Assembly: GCA_025361705.1 (NCBI GenBank)
Contig: JANYJW010000028.1
Location: 1 to 34,942 of the forward strand
DNA from: Gemmatimonas sp.
Lineage (GTDB): Bacteria; Gemmatimonadota; Gemmatimonadetes; Gemmatimonadales; Gemmatimonadaceae
Length of the DNA stretch: 34,942 nt
Direction of reading: 5' to 3'
The notes beneath the pieces are model-generated. The model was not told the DNA's origin and ran no database searches. It saw only the letters and a program-made list of their open reading frames with translations. Positions 16,068 through 23,624 of this stretch are shown here, piece after piece. The position numbers were made by a program, and so were the translations under genes. How positions within the stretch are numbered: position 1 is the stretch's first letter; every line of letters begins with the position of its first letter.

Positions 16068-17021
16068 TCAGTACAGCCGTTCCACATCCGCCAGTTCTCC
16101 CCGCAACTTCACGAAGCTCTCGTAACGCGCCGCCGAAATCGCGCCGCTCGCCACGCCGCCCTGCACGGCGCATCCCGGCTCGGACAGATGTCGGCAGTCC
16201 TGAAACCGGCAGTGCCCGAGCGCCGTGCGGAACTCGGGGAAGCACTGGTCGAGTTCGGTCGACGCGAGTCCCCACATGCCGACCTCGCGGAGTCCCGGCG
16301 TGTCCACCACGTAGCCACCACCGGGCAGCGGCACCAGCACCGCACCCACGGTCGTGTGGCGTCCCTTGTTCACCGACTCCGATATCTCACCCACTCGCAG
16401 GTTGAGCCCGGGATAGAGTGCGTTGATCAGTGACGACTTGCCCACTCCGCTCGGCCCGGTCAGCGCCGAAATGCGGTTGACGAGCACCGCGCGCAGGTCG
16501 TCGAGTCCCACCTGCAGCGTGACACTCGTGCGGTGCACCGGATAGCCGGCGCGTTCGTAGTCCGTGGCCAGCGCGTCCACGCCCGACACGCCCTCGACGA
16601 GGTCCACCTTGTTCAGCACCAGGCGCGCGGCCAGACTGTTGCCCTCGGCGATCACGAGAAAGCGGTCGATCATGCGCACGTGCGGCTCGGGCTTGGCGGC
16701 CGAGAAGACGACAATCACCTGATCGACGTTGGCCACCACAATGCGCTCGCCGCGCCCGCCGCCCGGGGCGCGCCGCGCAAGCCGCGTGCGGCGCGGATGA
16801 ATGCGCACAATGCTCCACGCACCGCCGCGCACGTCCTCGCCAATGTCCACCTCGTCGCCAACAACGAGTTTCTCGAACTTCGACTCCTGTTTGAGCCTGC
16901 CGCGCAACGAGGCGTCACGTTCACTGCCATCCGCCGAGCGCACGCGCCAGACGCCGCCCGTGCCGCCGAGCACGACCCCCGGCAGGGAGACACCCGGAAC
17001 CACCGGTTCCTGTCCGCTCAC
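16068..17021 (-). CDS. rsgA: Ribosome small-subunit-dependent GTPase A
   Basis: 317 aa with the circularly permuted GTPase order of RsgA (YjeQ): an N-terminal OB fold, then G4 NKVD (137-140), G1 P-loop GPSGVGKSS (189-197), and G3 DTPG (240-243). The C-terminal zinc knuckle has Cys271, Cys276, His278 and Cys284 (CRFQDCRHLSEPGC). RsgA releases assembly factors in late 30S maturation. The start overlaps the preceding unknown gene as ATGA, so translation is coupled. Confidence 0.96.
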   Translation of the reverse strand: MSGQEPVVPGVSLPGVVLGGTGGVWRVRSADGSERDASLRGRLKQESKFEKLVVGDEVDIGEDVRGGAWSIVRIHPRRTRLARRAPGGGRGERIVVANVDQVIVVFSAAKPEPHVRMIDRFLVIAEGNSLAARLVLNKVDLVEGVSGVDALATDYERAGYPVHRTSVTLQVGLDDLRAVLVNRISALTGPSGVGKSSLINALYPGLNLRVGEISESVNKGRHTTVGAVLVPLPGGGYVVDTPGLREVGMWGLASTELDQCFPEFRTALGHCRFQDCRHLSEPGCAVQGGVASGAISAARYESFVKLRGELADVERLY

Positions 17022-17416
17022 GCCGTGCCCTCATCGCGCATCACGTCAAACCAGCGCCGGCCACTGGCGCCGTCGCGCGCCGCCACGAGCGCGTCGAGCA
17101 GACGCTGGCATTCGGTGAGCGGCAGGGCGCCGGCCTGGGCCGCCGCATCGTCTGCGTGCGGGCCAAACGTGAGGAACTCCGTCTCGAGGTGCCCGGCGAT
17201 GCCCTGCTCGCCCATGCGGCGCCACTGCAGGAATACCAGGTACGCACCGCACGGGCGTGCCGCGTCGCCCGTGTCGTCCGTCATCACCTCCAGCGAGTAC
17301 GACAGGCCGTCGCGTCCCTCGAGCGCGGCCGCGCGACCATGCACCGCGGCGTACCCGCCCACGGTGGTTTCGTCGCCGCGCGCATGGTCCGGGGGGAGGA
17401 ACCGGGCGTGGCTCAC
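17018..17416 (-). CDS. Unknown 132-aa protein between proline dehydrogenase and RsgA
   Basis: 132 aa from a GTG that overlaps the proline dehydrogenase stop (GTGA); its own stop overlaps the rsgA ATG. Extending the frame upstream would run through the proline dehydrogenase gene and is rejected. It is not recognised. There is a beta-rich centre (SYSLEVMTD, GAYLVFLQWRRMG) and a helical C-terminus. No signal peptide or membrane segment. The double overlap argues strongly that it is real and made with its neighbours. Confidence 0.8.
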   Translation of the reverse strand: MSHARFLPPDHARGDETTVGGYAAVHGRAAALEGRDGLSYSLEVMTDDTGDAARPCGAYLVFLQWRRMGEQGIAGHLETEFLTFGPHADDAAAQAGALPLTECQRLLDALVAARDGASGRRWFDVMRDEGTA

Positions 17417-18345
17417 CGGGACTTGAGCATCTCGCGCAGCACGTTGCCCGTGATGAACCAGAGGTTGGCCGGACGCTCCGCCATGCGGCGCATCAGGTAC
17501 GGATACCACTGTGTGCCGTAGGGCACGTAGATGCGCATCCGCCAGCCGTCGCGCACGATCTGCTCCTGCAGGTCGCGCCGCACGCCGTAGAGCATCTGGT
17601 ACTCGAACCGGTCGGCGCCGAACCCATTGGCCTTGGCCCACGCCGATATCTCGGCGATGATGGCCGGGTCATGCGTGGCGAGGCCCGGATACTTGCCATG
17701 GGCGATGAGCGACTTGGCGCATTCCACAAAGGTGCGGTCGACATCGCGCTTGTCTGGAAACGCCACGGCGGCCGGCTCGAGATACGCACCCTTGCACAGG
17801 CGCACGCGGCACTGCTTCTCGTTGGCCCACGCCGCGTCCTGCGGCGTGCGGCGCATCATGCTCTGCAGCACGATGCCGACGTTCTCGGGGTAATCGGGGA
17901 ACAGCCGCTGCGCAAAGAAGTCGAGCGTGCGCTGCGTGTAGTCGCTCCCTTCCATGTCGAGCCGCACAAAGGTGCCGTACTGCTTCGCCCGCTCGAGGAT
18001 GCTGCGCGTGATCTCCTCGCACACCCCGTCCGCGATGTCCTGCCCCAGTGCGGTGAGCTTCACCGAGACGTTGGCGTCAAGTTTGCGCGCGGCGATTTCA
18101 TCGAGCAGGCGCAGGTACTTCCGCCCGGTCTCGCGCGCCTCGGCCTCGTTGGTGACGCTTTCGCCCAGCTGGTCGAGCGAGGCGGTGACGCCCTGCGCAT
18201 TGAGCGCGGCCACGGCGGCACATGCCGTCTCGATGGATTCACCGGCCACGAAACGCGCGGCGAACTTCTTGGCAAACCCGTTGTTCTTGACAAAGCGGAA
18301 GATCGATTTCTGGCGCGAAAGCCAGATGAGTCCGGAACGGAGCAT
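17413..18345 (-). CDS. Proline dehydrogenase (monofunctional PRODH)
   Basis: 310 aa, the length of one-domain PutA/PRODH enzymes that lack the P5C dehydrogenase part. It shows the barrel segments VSVKLTALGQD, FVRLDMEGSDY, VRLCKGAYLE (FAD and substrate contact), ATHD, FEYQMLYGVRR and YVPYGTQWYPYLMRRMAERPAN cut at its conserved arginines. It oxidises proline to pyrroline-5-carboxylate and reduces quinone through FAD. A separate P5C dehydrogenase must lie elsewhere. It begins 9 nt after the M14 peptidase stop. Confidence 0.95.
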   Translation of the reverse strand: MLRSGLIWLSRQKSIFRFVKNNGFAKKFAARFVAGESIETACAAVAALNAQGVTASLDQLGESVTNEAEARETGRKYLRLLDEIAARKLDANVSVKLTALGQDIADGVCEEITRSILERAKQYGTFVRLDMEGSDYTQRTLDFFAQRLFPDYPENVGIVLQSMMRRTPQDAAWANEKQCRVRLCKGAYLEPAAVAFPDKRDVDRTFVECAKSLIAHGKYPGLATHDPAIIAEISAWAKANGFGADRFEYQMLYGVRRDLQEQIVRDGWRMRIYVPYGTQWYPYLMRRMAERPANLWFITGNVLREMLKSR

Positions 18346-18354
18346 GCGGGCGGT

Positions 18355-20040
18355 TTATGGAAGCAGGCGAGCCGGCACGGCCGGCGCCCTTGTGAGTCTG
18401 CAGACCGGCGCGGCGCCGTTGGCGGCGGGCCGGGCGAGTGCGGCATCGTAGAGGTTCCAGGTCCCCAGTCCATCATCGCTGGTCGGATCGAGCAACAGCT
18501 GCGCCAGCACGCCAAGCGGCTGGCGCGCACTGACAATCAGCGTGCCCGCCGGCAGTTCGGCGGTAGACGCCGTCCACCGCCCCTCGAAGCGCGTCTCGCG
18601 GTGCCCCTGGAAGGCCCGCGCAGACGTCACCACCGAATCGGCGGCAAAACACTCCACGCCGGCCATCGTCGCCGGCGCACTCGTGCGCTGCACGCGCACG
18701 CCATGCAGGCGCAGCATCGCGCCCACGGTATCGGCCGCGGCGGGCGTCACCACCCAGCCCCACGGCATCGGCGCCGTCCGCGTCGCGTCAAAGCGGTCGC
18801 GCACCGGCATCCTGGTCGTGATGAACTTTCCGCTGCGCCTGTAGCCGCGGCGCACCCCTGGCTCCGTGGGAGGCGCGTCGGACTTCTCGATGGGCTCCTC
18901 GATGATGTCCTGCATCGAGGGCGTCCTGGTCAACTCAGCGCGCATCGGCACGTCGGCCACCGTGCCGGCAGCGAGCGCCGCGTCGGAGCCGTGCGTGAGC
19001 GCCAGCACCGCCCGCGACTTCTCGGCCGTGAGCGACAGCAGTTCGGTGACGAACGCGTACGTGGAGGCAATGCGCCGCTCGAACGGGTCGTGCGAGTACG
19101 CCTCGCTGAGGATCGAAAGTCGGCCGCGCAAGGCGTAGTAGTTGGTGCCGTAACGCGCCCGATGATCGTACGTCGACCACGCCTTGGCTTCGCCGGGGGC
19201 GGCGGGTCCTTCGTCGCCGGTAAAGTTGCCGTAGTCGAAGATCTCGTAGTGGTGCCGCGTGCGTACGCGCCTGCGCAGCACCGGCAGCATCGAGTCGCGC
19301 ACGAACGCGCCGCCAAACGTGCCGCCGCGAATGCCGGCGGCCGGGTGCAGCGATGGCGAATACGTGAGCGCGTAGCCGTGGTAGCTGCCGTCGGTCGTGT
19401 GCAGGTCCACAAAGACATCGGGATCCCACGCGTTGAACATCGCCAGCGATGCGCGCGTCTCAGGCGCCTCGGCCTTCACGTAGTCGCGGTTGAGATCGAG
19501 CAGCATCCCGTTGGGACGCTGCCCCACCAGCTCGGGGCCGTTCTGCGCGCCGCGCTGCTGCGCCGTCGGCTTGAACACCTCGTTGCCGTCGGCGTTGTAG
19601 ATGGGCACCGCAATGAGCACGATCGAATCGAGCACGTTCTTCTTCGTGGAGAAGACGAGGTCACGCAGCAGTGCCTGCAGCGCCTCCTTGCCCTCCACTT
19701 CGCCGGCGTGGATGTTGCCCTGCACGTACACGATGGGACGCCCCAGCCGCTTCGCCTCGGCAGCGGAGTGCACCAGCGGCCGAGAGGCGATGACAAACGG
19801 GATGTCGCGCCCCTGCGATGTCTTGCCGATGCTGCCGACGACAATCGGCGCGCCCCTGGCCTGCAGCGAGTCGATGAACGCGACGACGTCGGTGTAGGTG
19901 GAGGTTTCGGTGTATTTCGACCGCTCCGCGCGCGTGGCTTGTGATGGCAGACGGCAGATGGCAGATGGCAGGAGAACGGCCAGCAGGGCCAGTCGCGACA
20001 GCAACACGGGACTCTTTATCACGCGCACACCGTGCGCCAT
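18355..20040 (-). CDS. Exported M14-family zinc carboxypeptidase
   Basis: About 561 aa from ATG 20040; ATG 20061 and GTG 20022 are also possible and none has a clear ribosome binding site. The zinc site HAGEVEGKEAL, the second His in DLHTTDGSYHG and the catalytic Glu in ILSEAYS identify an M14 carboxypeptidase-type fold; DLNRDY carries the substrate-binding Arg. A signal peptide covers the N-terminus. Its end (LPSAICRLPSQ) is encoded by a 7-nt repeat array, see separate entry. It follows fadJ by 25 nt and precedes proline dehydrogenase by 9 nt. Confidence 0.85.
   Translation of the reverse strand: MAHGVRVIKSPVLLSRLALLAVLLPSAICRLPSQATRAERSKYTETSTYTDVVAFIDSLQARGAPIVVGSIGKTSQGRDIPFVIASRPLVHSAAEAKRLGRPIVYVQGNIHAGEVEGKEALQALLRDLVFSTKKNVLDSIVLIAVPIYNADGNEVFKPTAQQRGAQNGPELVGQRPNGMLLDLNRDYVKAEAPETRASLAMFNAWDPDVFVDLHTTDGSYHGYALTYSPSLHPAAGIRGGTFGGAFVRDSMLPVLRRRVRTRHHYEIFDYGNFTGDEGPAAPGEAKAWSTYDHRARYGTNYYALRGRLSILSEAYSHDPFERRIASTYAFVTELLSLTAEKSRAVLALTHGSDAALAAGTVADVPMRAELTRTPSMQDIIEEPIEKSDAPPTEPGVRRGYRRSGKFITTRMPVRDRFDATRTAPMPWGWVVTPAAADTVGAMLRLHGVRVQRTSAPATMAGVECFAADSVVTSARAFQGHRETRFEGRWTASTAELPAGTLIVSARQPLGVLAQLLLDPTSDDGLGTWNLYDAALARPAANGAAPVCRLTRAPAVPARLLP
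19943..19970 (-). repeat. Heptamer array inside the M14 signal peptide, element C
   Basis: Units GATGGCA, GACGGCA, GATGGCA, GATGGCA on the plus strand. On the coding (minus) strand this is the C-rich face (TGCCATC), translated as LPSAIC-RLPS. The matching G-rich face lies at 20036-20061. Confidence 0.7.
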
Positions 20041-20061
20041 CTGCCATCTGCCATCTGGCAT
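20036..20061 (-). repeat. Heptamer array after fadJ, element C other arm
   Basis: Three GCCATCT units then a degenerate one on the plus strand. Read on the gene strand the G-rich face starts 4 nt after the fadJ TGA. It also supplies the possible upstream ATG codons of the M14 gene. Confidence 0.7.
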
Positions 20062-20065
20062 CGCG

Positions 20066-22222
20066 TCATACCGGCTTCCCCGTCTGTGGATAGAATGTCG
20101 CGCCCGTCGTGGCCATGTCCCGCAACAGCGCCGCCGGTTCGTACCGCCCCGGGAAGCGCGCGTCGAGTGCTTCGAGGCGCCGCACCAGTTCCGCCGCGCC
20201 GATGGTGTCGACCACGCGCAGCGGTCCGCCGCGGAACGGCGGGAAGCCGATGCCGAACACCGCGCCGATGTCGCCGTCGCGTGGCGCGCGCAGGATCCCC
20301 TCTTCCACACAACGCACCGCCTCGTTCACCATCAGCAGCGACAGCCGCTCCTGGATCTCGGCCGCGCTCACGTCCACGCGCGCCGATCCCGTGGGCGTCG
20401 ACGCATACACCGACTCGTCCACGCCACCCTTCTTGCCCGTGTCGTCATAGAGGTAGAACCCCTTCTTCCCTTTCCGCCCCAGACGTCCCTCCGACAGCAC
20501 CGTGCTGAGCGTCGCCGACGGCGAGAGCCGACGCCCGAACGCCGCCGCCATCGTCGCGCCGCTCTTGCCGGCCACGTCGAGCCCCACTTCGTCGAGCAGG
20601 GTCACCGGGCCCACGGGAAAGCCGTAGTCGAGCATCGCCGTGTCGATCGCGTCGATGCGCGCTCCCTCGTCGAGCAACGTGCCCGCCTCGTTGAGGTACG
20701 GCACGAGGATGCGGTTGACGTAGAAGCCCGGCGCGTCGTTCACGACGATGACCGTCTTGCCGAGCTTCCGGCCGAATGCCACGGCCGTCGCGATCACGTC
20801 GGGCGCCGTCCGTGGCGTCACGATGACCTCGAGCAGCGGCATCTTGTGCACGGGCGAGAAGAAATGCAGCCCGATCACGCGCGACGCATCGCGCGACGCC
20901 TCGGCCACGCGGTGAATCGGGATCGTGCTGGTGTTCGTCGCAACGATCGCGCCCGGCGGCAGCACCGCCTCGACGTCGCGCAGCACCGCGTGCTTGACGG
21001 TAAGGTCCTCGAACACCGCTTCAATTAGTAGCGGAACGTTACTAAATCCGGTATAGTCCACCGTGCCGCTCACCAGCGACAACTGGTCGGCATACTGCTG
21101 TCGCGTGACCTGCTTCTTGGTCAGCCGGTCCTTGAGCACGTCGCGCACCGCGCCCATGCCCTTGGCCACTTGCGCGTGCGTGGTGTCCTTGAAGCGCACC
21201 GAGATGCCCTGCGTCGCGCTCACCGCCGCGATGCCGGCTCCCATGAAGCCCGTGCCGAGCACGCCGATCTTGCCGATCGTCGCCGGCGAGGCCGGCGCCA
21301 CTGCGCCACTCACGCCCGTGTCCTTCTTCAGCGACGTCGTGGCGTAGAACAGGAAGATCAACTGCTTGCTGACCGCGGTGAACGCCATCTCGCCGAACAG
21401 CCGCGCTTCGGTGGCAAAGCCCTCGGCCGCCGTGCCGTGGTAGCCTGCAGCCACCGCATCGAGCGCGGCCAGCAGCGCCGGGTAATGGCCGCGCGATTTC
21501 TTCATCGTCATCTCGCGCGCCTTCCGGAACACCACGGAACGCCCCACCGGATTGTTCTCGAGCAGCCCAGCCTTCCGGTCGCGCTTGCGCGCGATCGTGC
21601 CGGCGCCAAGCTCCCGGGCGCGCTGGATGGCGGTCTCGCGCAGGATGTTGGGGTGTACCATCTCGTCCACCAGCCCCGACTGCAGCGCCTTCTTGGCGCG
21701 CACGTTCTTGCCGGTGAGAATCATGTCGAGCGCCACCTGCAGCCCCACCGTGCGCGGCAGTCGCTGCGTGCCGCCCGCACCGGGAATCAGGCCCAGCTGC
21801 ACCTCGGGCAGCGCCAGCACCGTCTTGGGCGAATCGCCCGCAATACGGTACGCGCACGCCAGCGACGCCTCGAGACCCCCGCCCAGGCACGCGCCGTTGA
21901 TGGCCGCCACCCACGGCACGCGCCCCTGTTCCAGTCGGCGCATCAACGCGTGCCCGTCCCCGCTCGCCCGCGCCGCATCAGCCGCCGACGTGAACGCGAG
22001 AAACTGGTCGATGTCGGCGCCGGCCACGAACGTGTCGGGCTTGCCGCTGATGAGCACCGCGCCCGTCACCGACGCGTCGCGCTCGAGCTGGTCGAAGACC
22101 GCCACGAAGTCGGCGATCACCGCCGGCGAAAACTTGTTCACGGGCTCGCCCGGCAGGTCGAACGTGACGACCGCCACGCCGCCGTCGATTGCCACAGAGA
22201 GTGCGCGCATGGTCTCACTCAC
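20066..22222 (-). CDS. fadJ: Fatty acid oxidation multifunctional enzyme (enoyl-CoA hydratase / 3-hydroxyacyl-CoA dehydrogenase)
   Basis: 718 aa, standard for FadB/FadJ. N-terminal crotonase domain with oxyanion segment NGACLGGGLEAS and catalytic Glu118 and Glu140 (PEVQLGLIPGAGG). NAD-binding GVLGTGFMGAG from about 324; hydroxyacyl-CoA dehydrogenase motifs LHFFSPVHKMPLLEV and NDAPGFYVNR follow. It converts enoyl-CoA to 3-ketoacyl-CoA for the thiolase encoded just upstream; the GTG start overlaps that gene by 8 nt. One short AT-rich patch (21021-21055) with rare CTA CTA codons stands out from the rest of the gene. Confidence 0.95.
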   Translation of the reverse strand: MSETMRALSVAIDGGVAVVTFDLPGEPVNKFSPAVIADFVAVFDQLERDASVTGAVLISGKPDTFVAGADIDQFLAFTSAADAARASGDGHALMRRLEQGRVPWVAAINGACLGGGLEASLACAYRIAGDSPKTVLALPEVQLGLIPGAGGTQRLPRTVGLQVALDMILTGKNVRAKKALQSGLVDEMVHPNILRETAIQRARELGAGTIARKRDRKAGLLENNPVGRSVVFRKAREMTMKKSRGHYPALLAALDAVAAGYHGTAAEGFATEARLFGEMAFTAVSKQLIFLFYATTSLKKDTGVSGAVAPASPATIGKIGVLGTGFMGAGIAAVSATQGISVRFKDTTHAQVAKGMGAVRDVLKDRLTKKQVTRQQYADQLSLVSGTVDYTGFSNVPLLIEAVFEDLTVKHAVLRDVEAVLPPGAIVATNTSTIPIHRVAEASRDASRVIGLHFFSPVHKMPLLEVIVTPRTAPDVIATAVAFGRKLGKTVIVVNDAPGFYVNRILVPYLNEAGTLLDEGARIDAIDTAMLDYGFPVGPVTLLDEVGLDVAGKSGATMAAAFGRRLSPSATLSTVLSEGRLGRKGKKGFYLYDDTGKKGGVDESVYASTPTGSARVDVSAAEIQERLSLLMVNEAVRCVEEGILRAPRDGDIGAVFGIGFPPFRGGPLRVVDTIGAAELVRRLEALDARFPGRYEPAALLRDMATTGATFYPQTGKPV
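21025..21045. other. AT-rich bipartite motif, copy 1 (inside fadJ)
   Basis: TTAGTAGCG (21025-21033), GAAC, GTTAC, T, AA. Outer bases form an inverted repeat (TTAGTA ... TACTAA). The same bipartite sequence recurs at 28617 in another gene. On the coding strand it uses rare codons CTA CTA ATT. Confidence 0.5.
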
Positions 22223-23510
22223 GTTCGATCACCATGCTGAACCCCATGCCGCCCGCCGCGCAGACCGTCATCAGGCCAAACTGTCCGCCACGCCGCGCCA
22301 GCTCGTGCGCCAGCGTCGTCGTGATGCGCGCGCCCGTCGCGCCAAAGGGATGGCCAATGGCAATCGACCCGCCCATCACGTTCAGCTTGGCCCGGTCCAC
22401 CGTGCCCAGCGGCGCCGACACTCCGGCGCGCGCTGCCCACTGCTTGGACTCGAACCCGCGCAGGTTGCTCAGCACCTGCGCCGCAAACGCCTCATGCATC
22501 TCGACGAGGTCCATGTCCTGCAACGTGAGCCCGGCGCGCCGCAGCGCCATGGGCGCGGCCAGCACCGGCGCCTGCAGCAGCTGCTCGCCCGGATCGAGCG
22601 CGGCATAGGCGTACGACTTGATGTACGCCAGCGGCGCATAGCCGAGCGCCTTGGCGCGTTCCTCGCTCATCAGCAGCACCGCGCCGCCGCCATCGGTGAG
22701 CGGCGACGCGTTGCCCGCCGTCACCGTGCCATAGCGCTTGTCGAACACGGGGCGCAACGCCGCCATCTGCTCGAGCGACGTATCGGCCCGAATGCCGTTG
22801 TCCTCGAGCATCACCTGCTCGTAGCGCGGCGGCACGTAGACGGGCGCCATCTCCGCCGTGAGCCGCCCGTCGCGCGTGCCCGCCGCCGCATTCAAGTGCG
22901 ACGCCAACGCCAGCGCGTCCTGCTCGGCGCGTGTCACGCCGTTGATCTTGGCCATCTTCTCGCCCGACTGCCCCATCGACTCGCCCGTCGTCGGCTCGGC
23001 GATGGCCGGCGTGATGGGGATGAAATCCTTGGGGCGAATCTTCGACAGCGCCTGCAGGCGCCCACCGAGCGTCTTGGCCTTGCTCGCCGCCACCAGCGCG
23101 TCGCTGAAGCCGCGCGAGTGCAGGATGGGCACGTTGCTCAGCGACTCGGCACCGCCGGCAATCGCCACATGGGCGTGGCCGAGGGCAATCTGGTCGGCCG
23201 CGTCGGTGATCGCCTGGTTGGCCGACGCGCACGCGCGACTCACGCTGTACGCCTGCACCGACTTGGGCAGCACCGGCAGCAGCGCCACTTCGCGGGCGAT
23301 GTTCGGGGCGAGAACCGACGGAATGACCGTGCCGAACACGAGCAGGTCCACGCTCGCCGGGTCGAGGCTTGTCCGCTGGATGAGCTCACCGACCGCGATC
23401 TTGCCGAGGTCGATGGCGCTGAGTGACCTGAGTGTCGTGCCGGCACGCGCGAACGGGGTGCGGACTCCCTCGATGATCGCGACGCGGCGGCCGTTTCCGA
23501 AGCTGGCCAT
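22215..23510 (-). CDS. fadI: Acetyl-CoA C-acyltransferase (thiolase)
   Basis: 431 aa. The thiolase active site is complete: Cys94 in SRACASANQAI, the His in MHEAFAAQVL, His387 in GHPFGATGAR and Cys417 in CAAGGMG. Length and the adjoining fadJ make it FadI, which cleaves 3-ketoacyl-CoA to acetyl-CoA. It is the first gene of the packed minus-strand run and diverges from glpD across 114 nt, where its promoter should lie; I see no convincing -35/-10 pair there. Confidence 0.95.
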   Translation of the reverse strand: MASFGNGRRVAIIEGVRTPFARAGTTLRSLSAIDLGKIAVGELIQRTSLDPASVDLLVFGTVIPSVLAPNIAREVALLPVLPKSVQAYSVSRACASANQAITDAADQIALGHAHVAIAGGAESLSNVPILHSRGFSDALVAASKAKTLGGRLQALSKIRPKDFIPITPAIAEPTTGESMGQSGEKMAKINGVTRAEQDALALASHLNAAAGTRDGRLTAEMAPVYVPPRYEQVMLEDNGIRADTSLEQMAALRPVFDKRYGTVTAGNASPLTDGGGAVLLMSEERAKALGYAPLAYIKSYAYAALDPGEQLLQAPVLAAPMALRRAGLTLQDMDLVEMHEAFAAQVLSNLRGFESKQWAARAGVSAPLGTVDRAKLNVMGGSIAIGHPFGATGARITTTLAHELARRGGQFGLMTVCAAGGMGFSMVIERE

Positions 23511-23624
23511 AGACCGTGGAAGTTAGGCACCGCACCCTCGCGCGGCTATTGCACGTACGCCTGTCGGCGCGCTCCTGTCGGCCGGCTCGTCCACGCGGTA
23601 GACTCGGAATCAGCCTCCAGTCCC

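Noticed and set aside
17257..19944. Very long plus-strand open frames (here about 895 codons; also 5707-8031 and 57-1250)
   Set aside because: They are antisense shadows of well-identified minus-strand genes, rich in Arg, His, Ala and Gly with no recognisable domain, as expected in GC-rich DNA.
23511..23624. Promoters in the divergent fadI-glpD gap
   Set aside because: Single hexamers (TAGACT, TAACTT, TTGCAC) occur, but none has a partner at 16-18 nt spacing, so no promoter is called.
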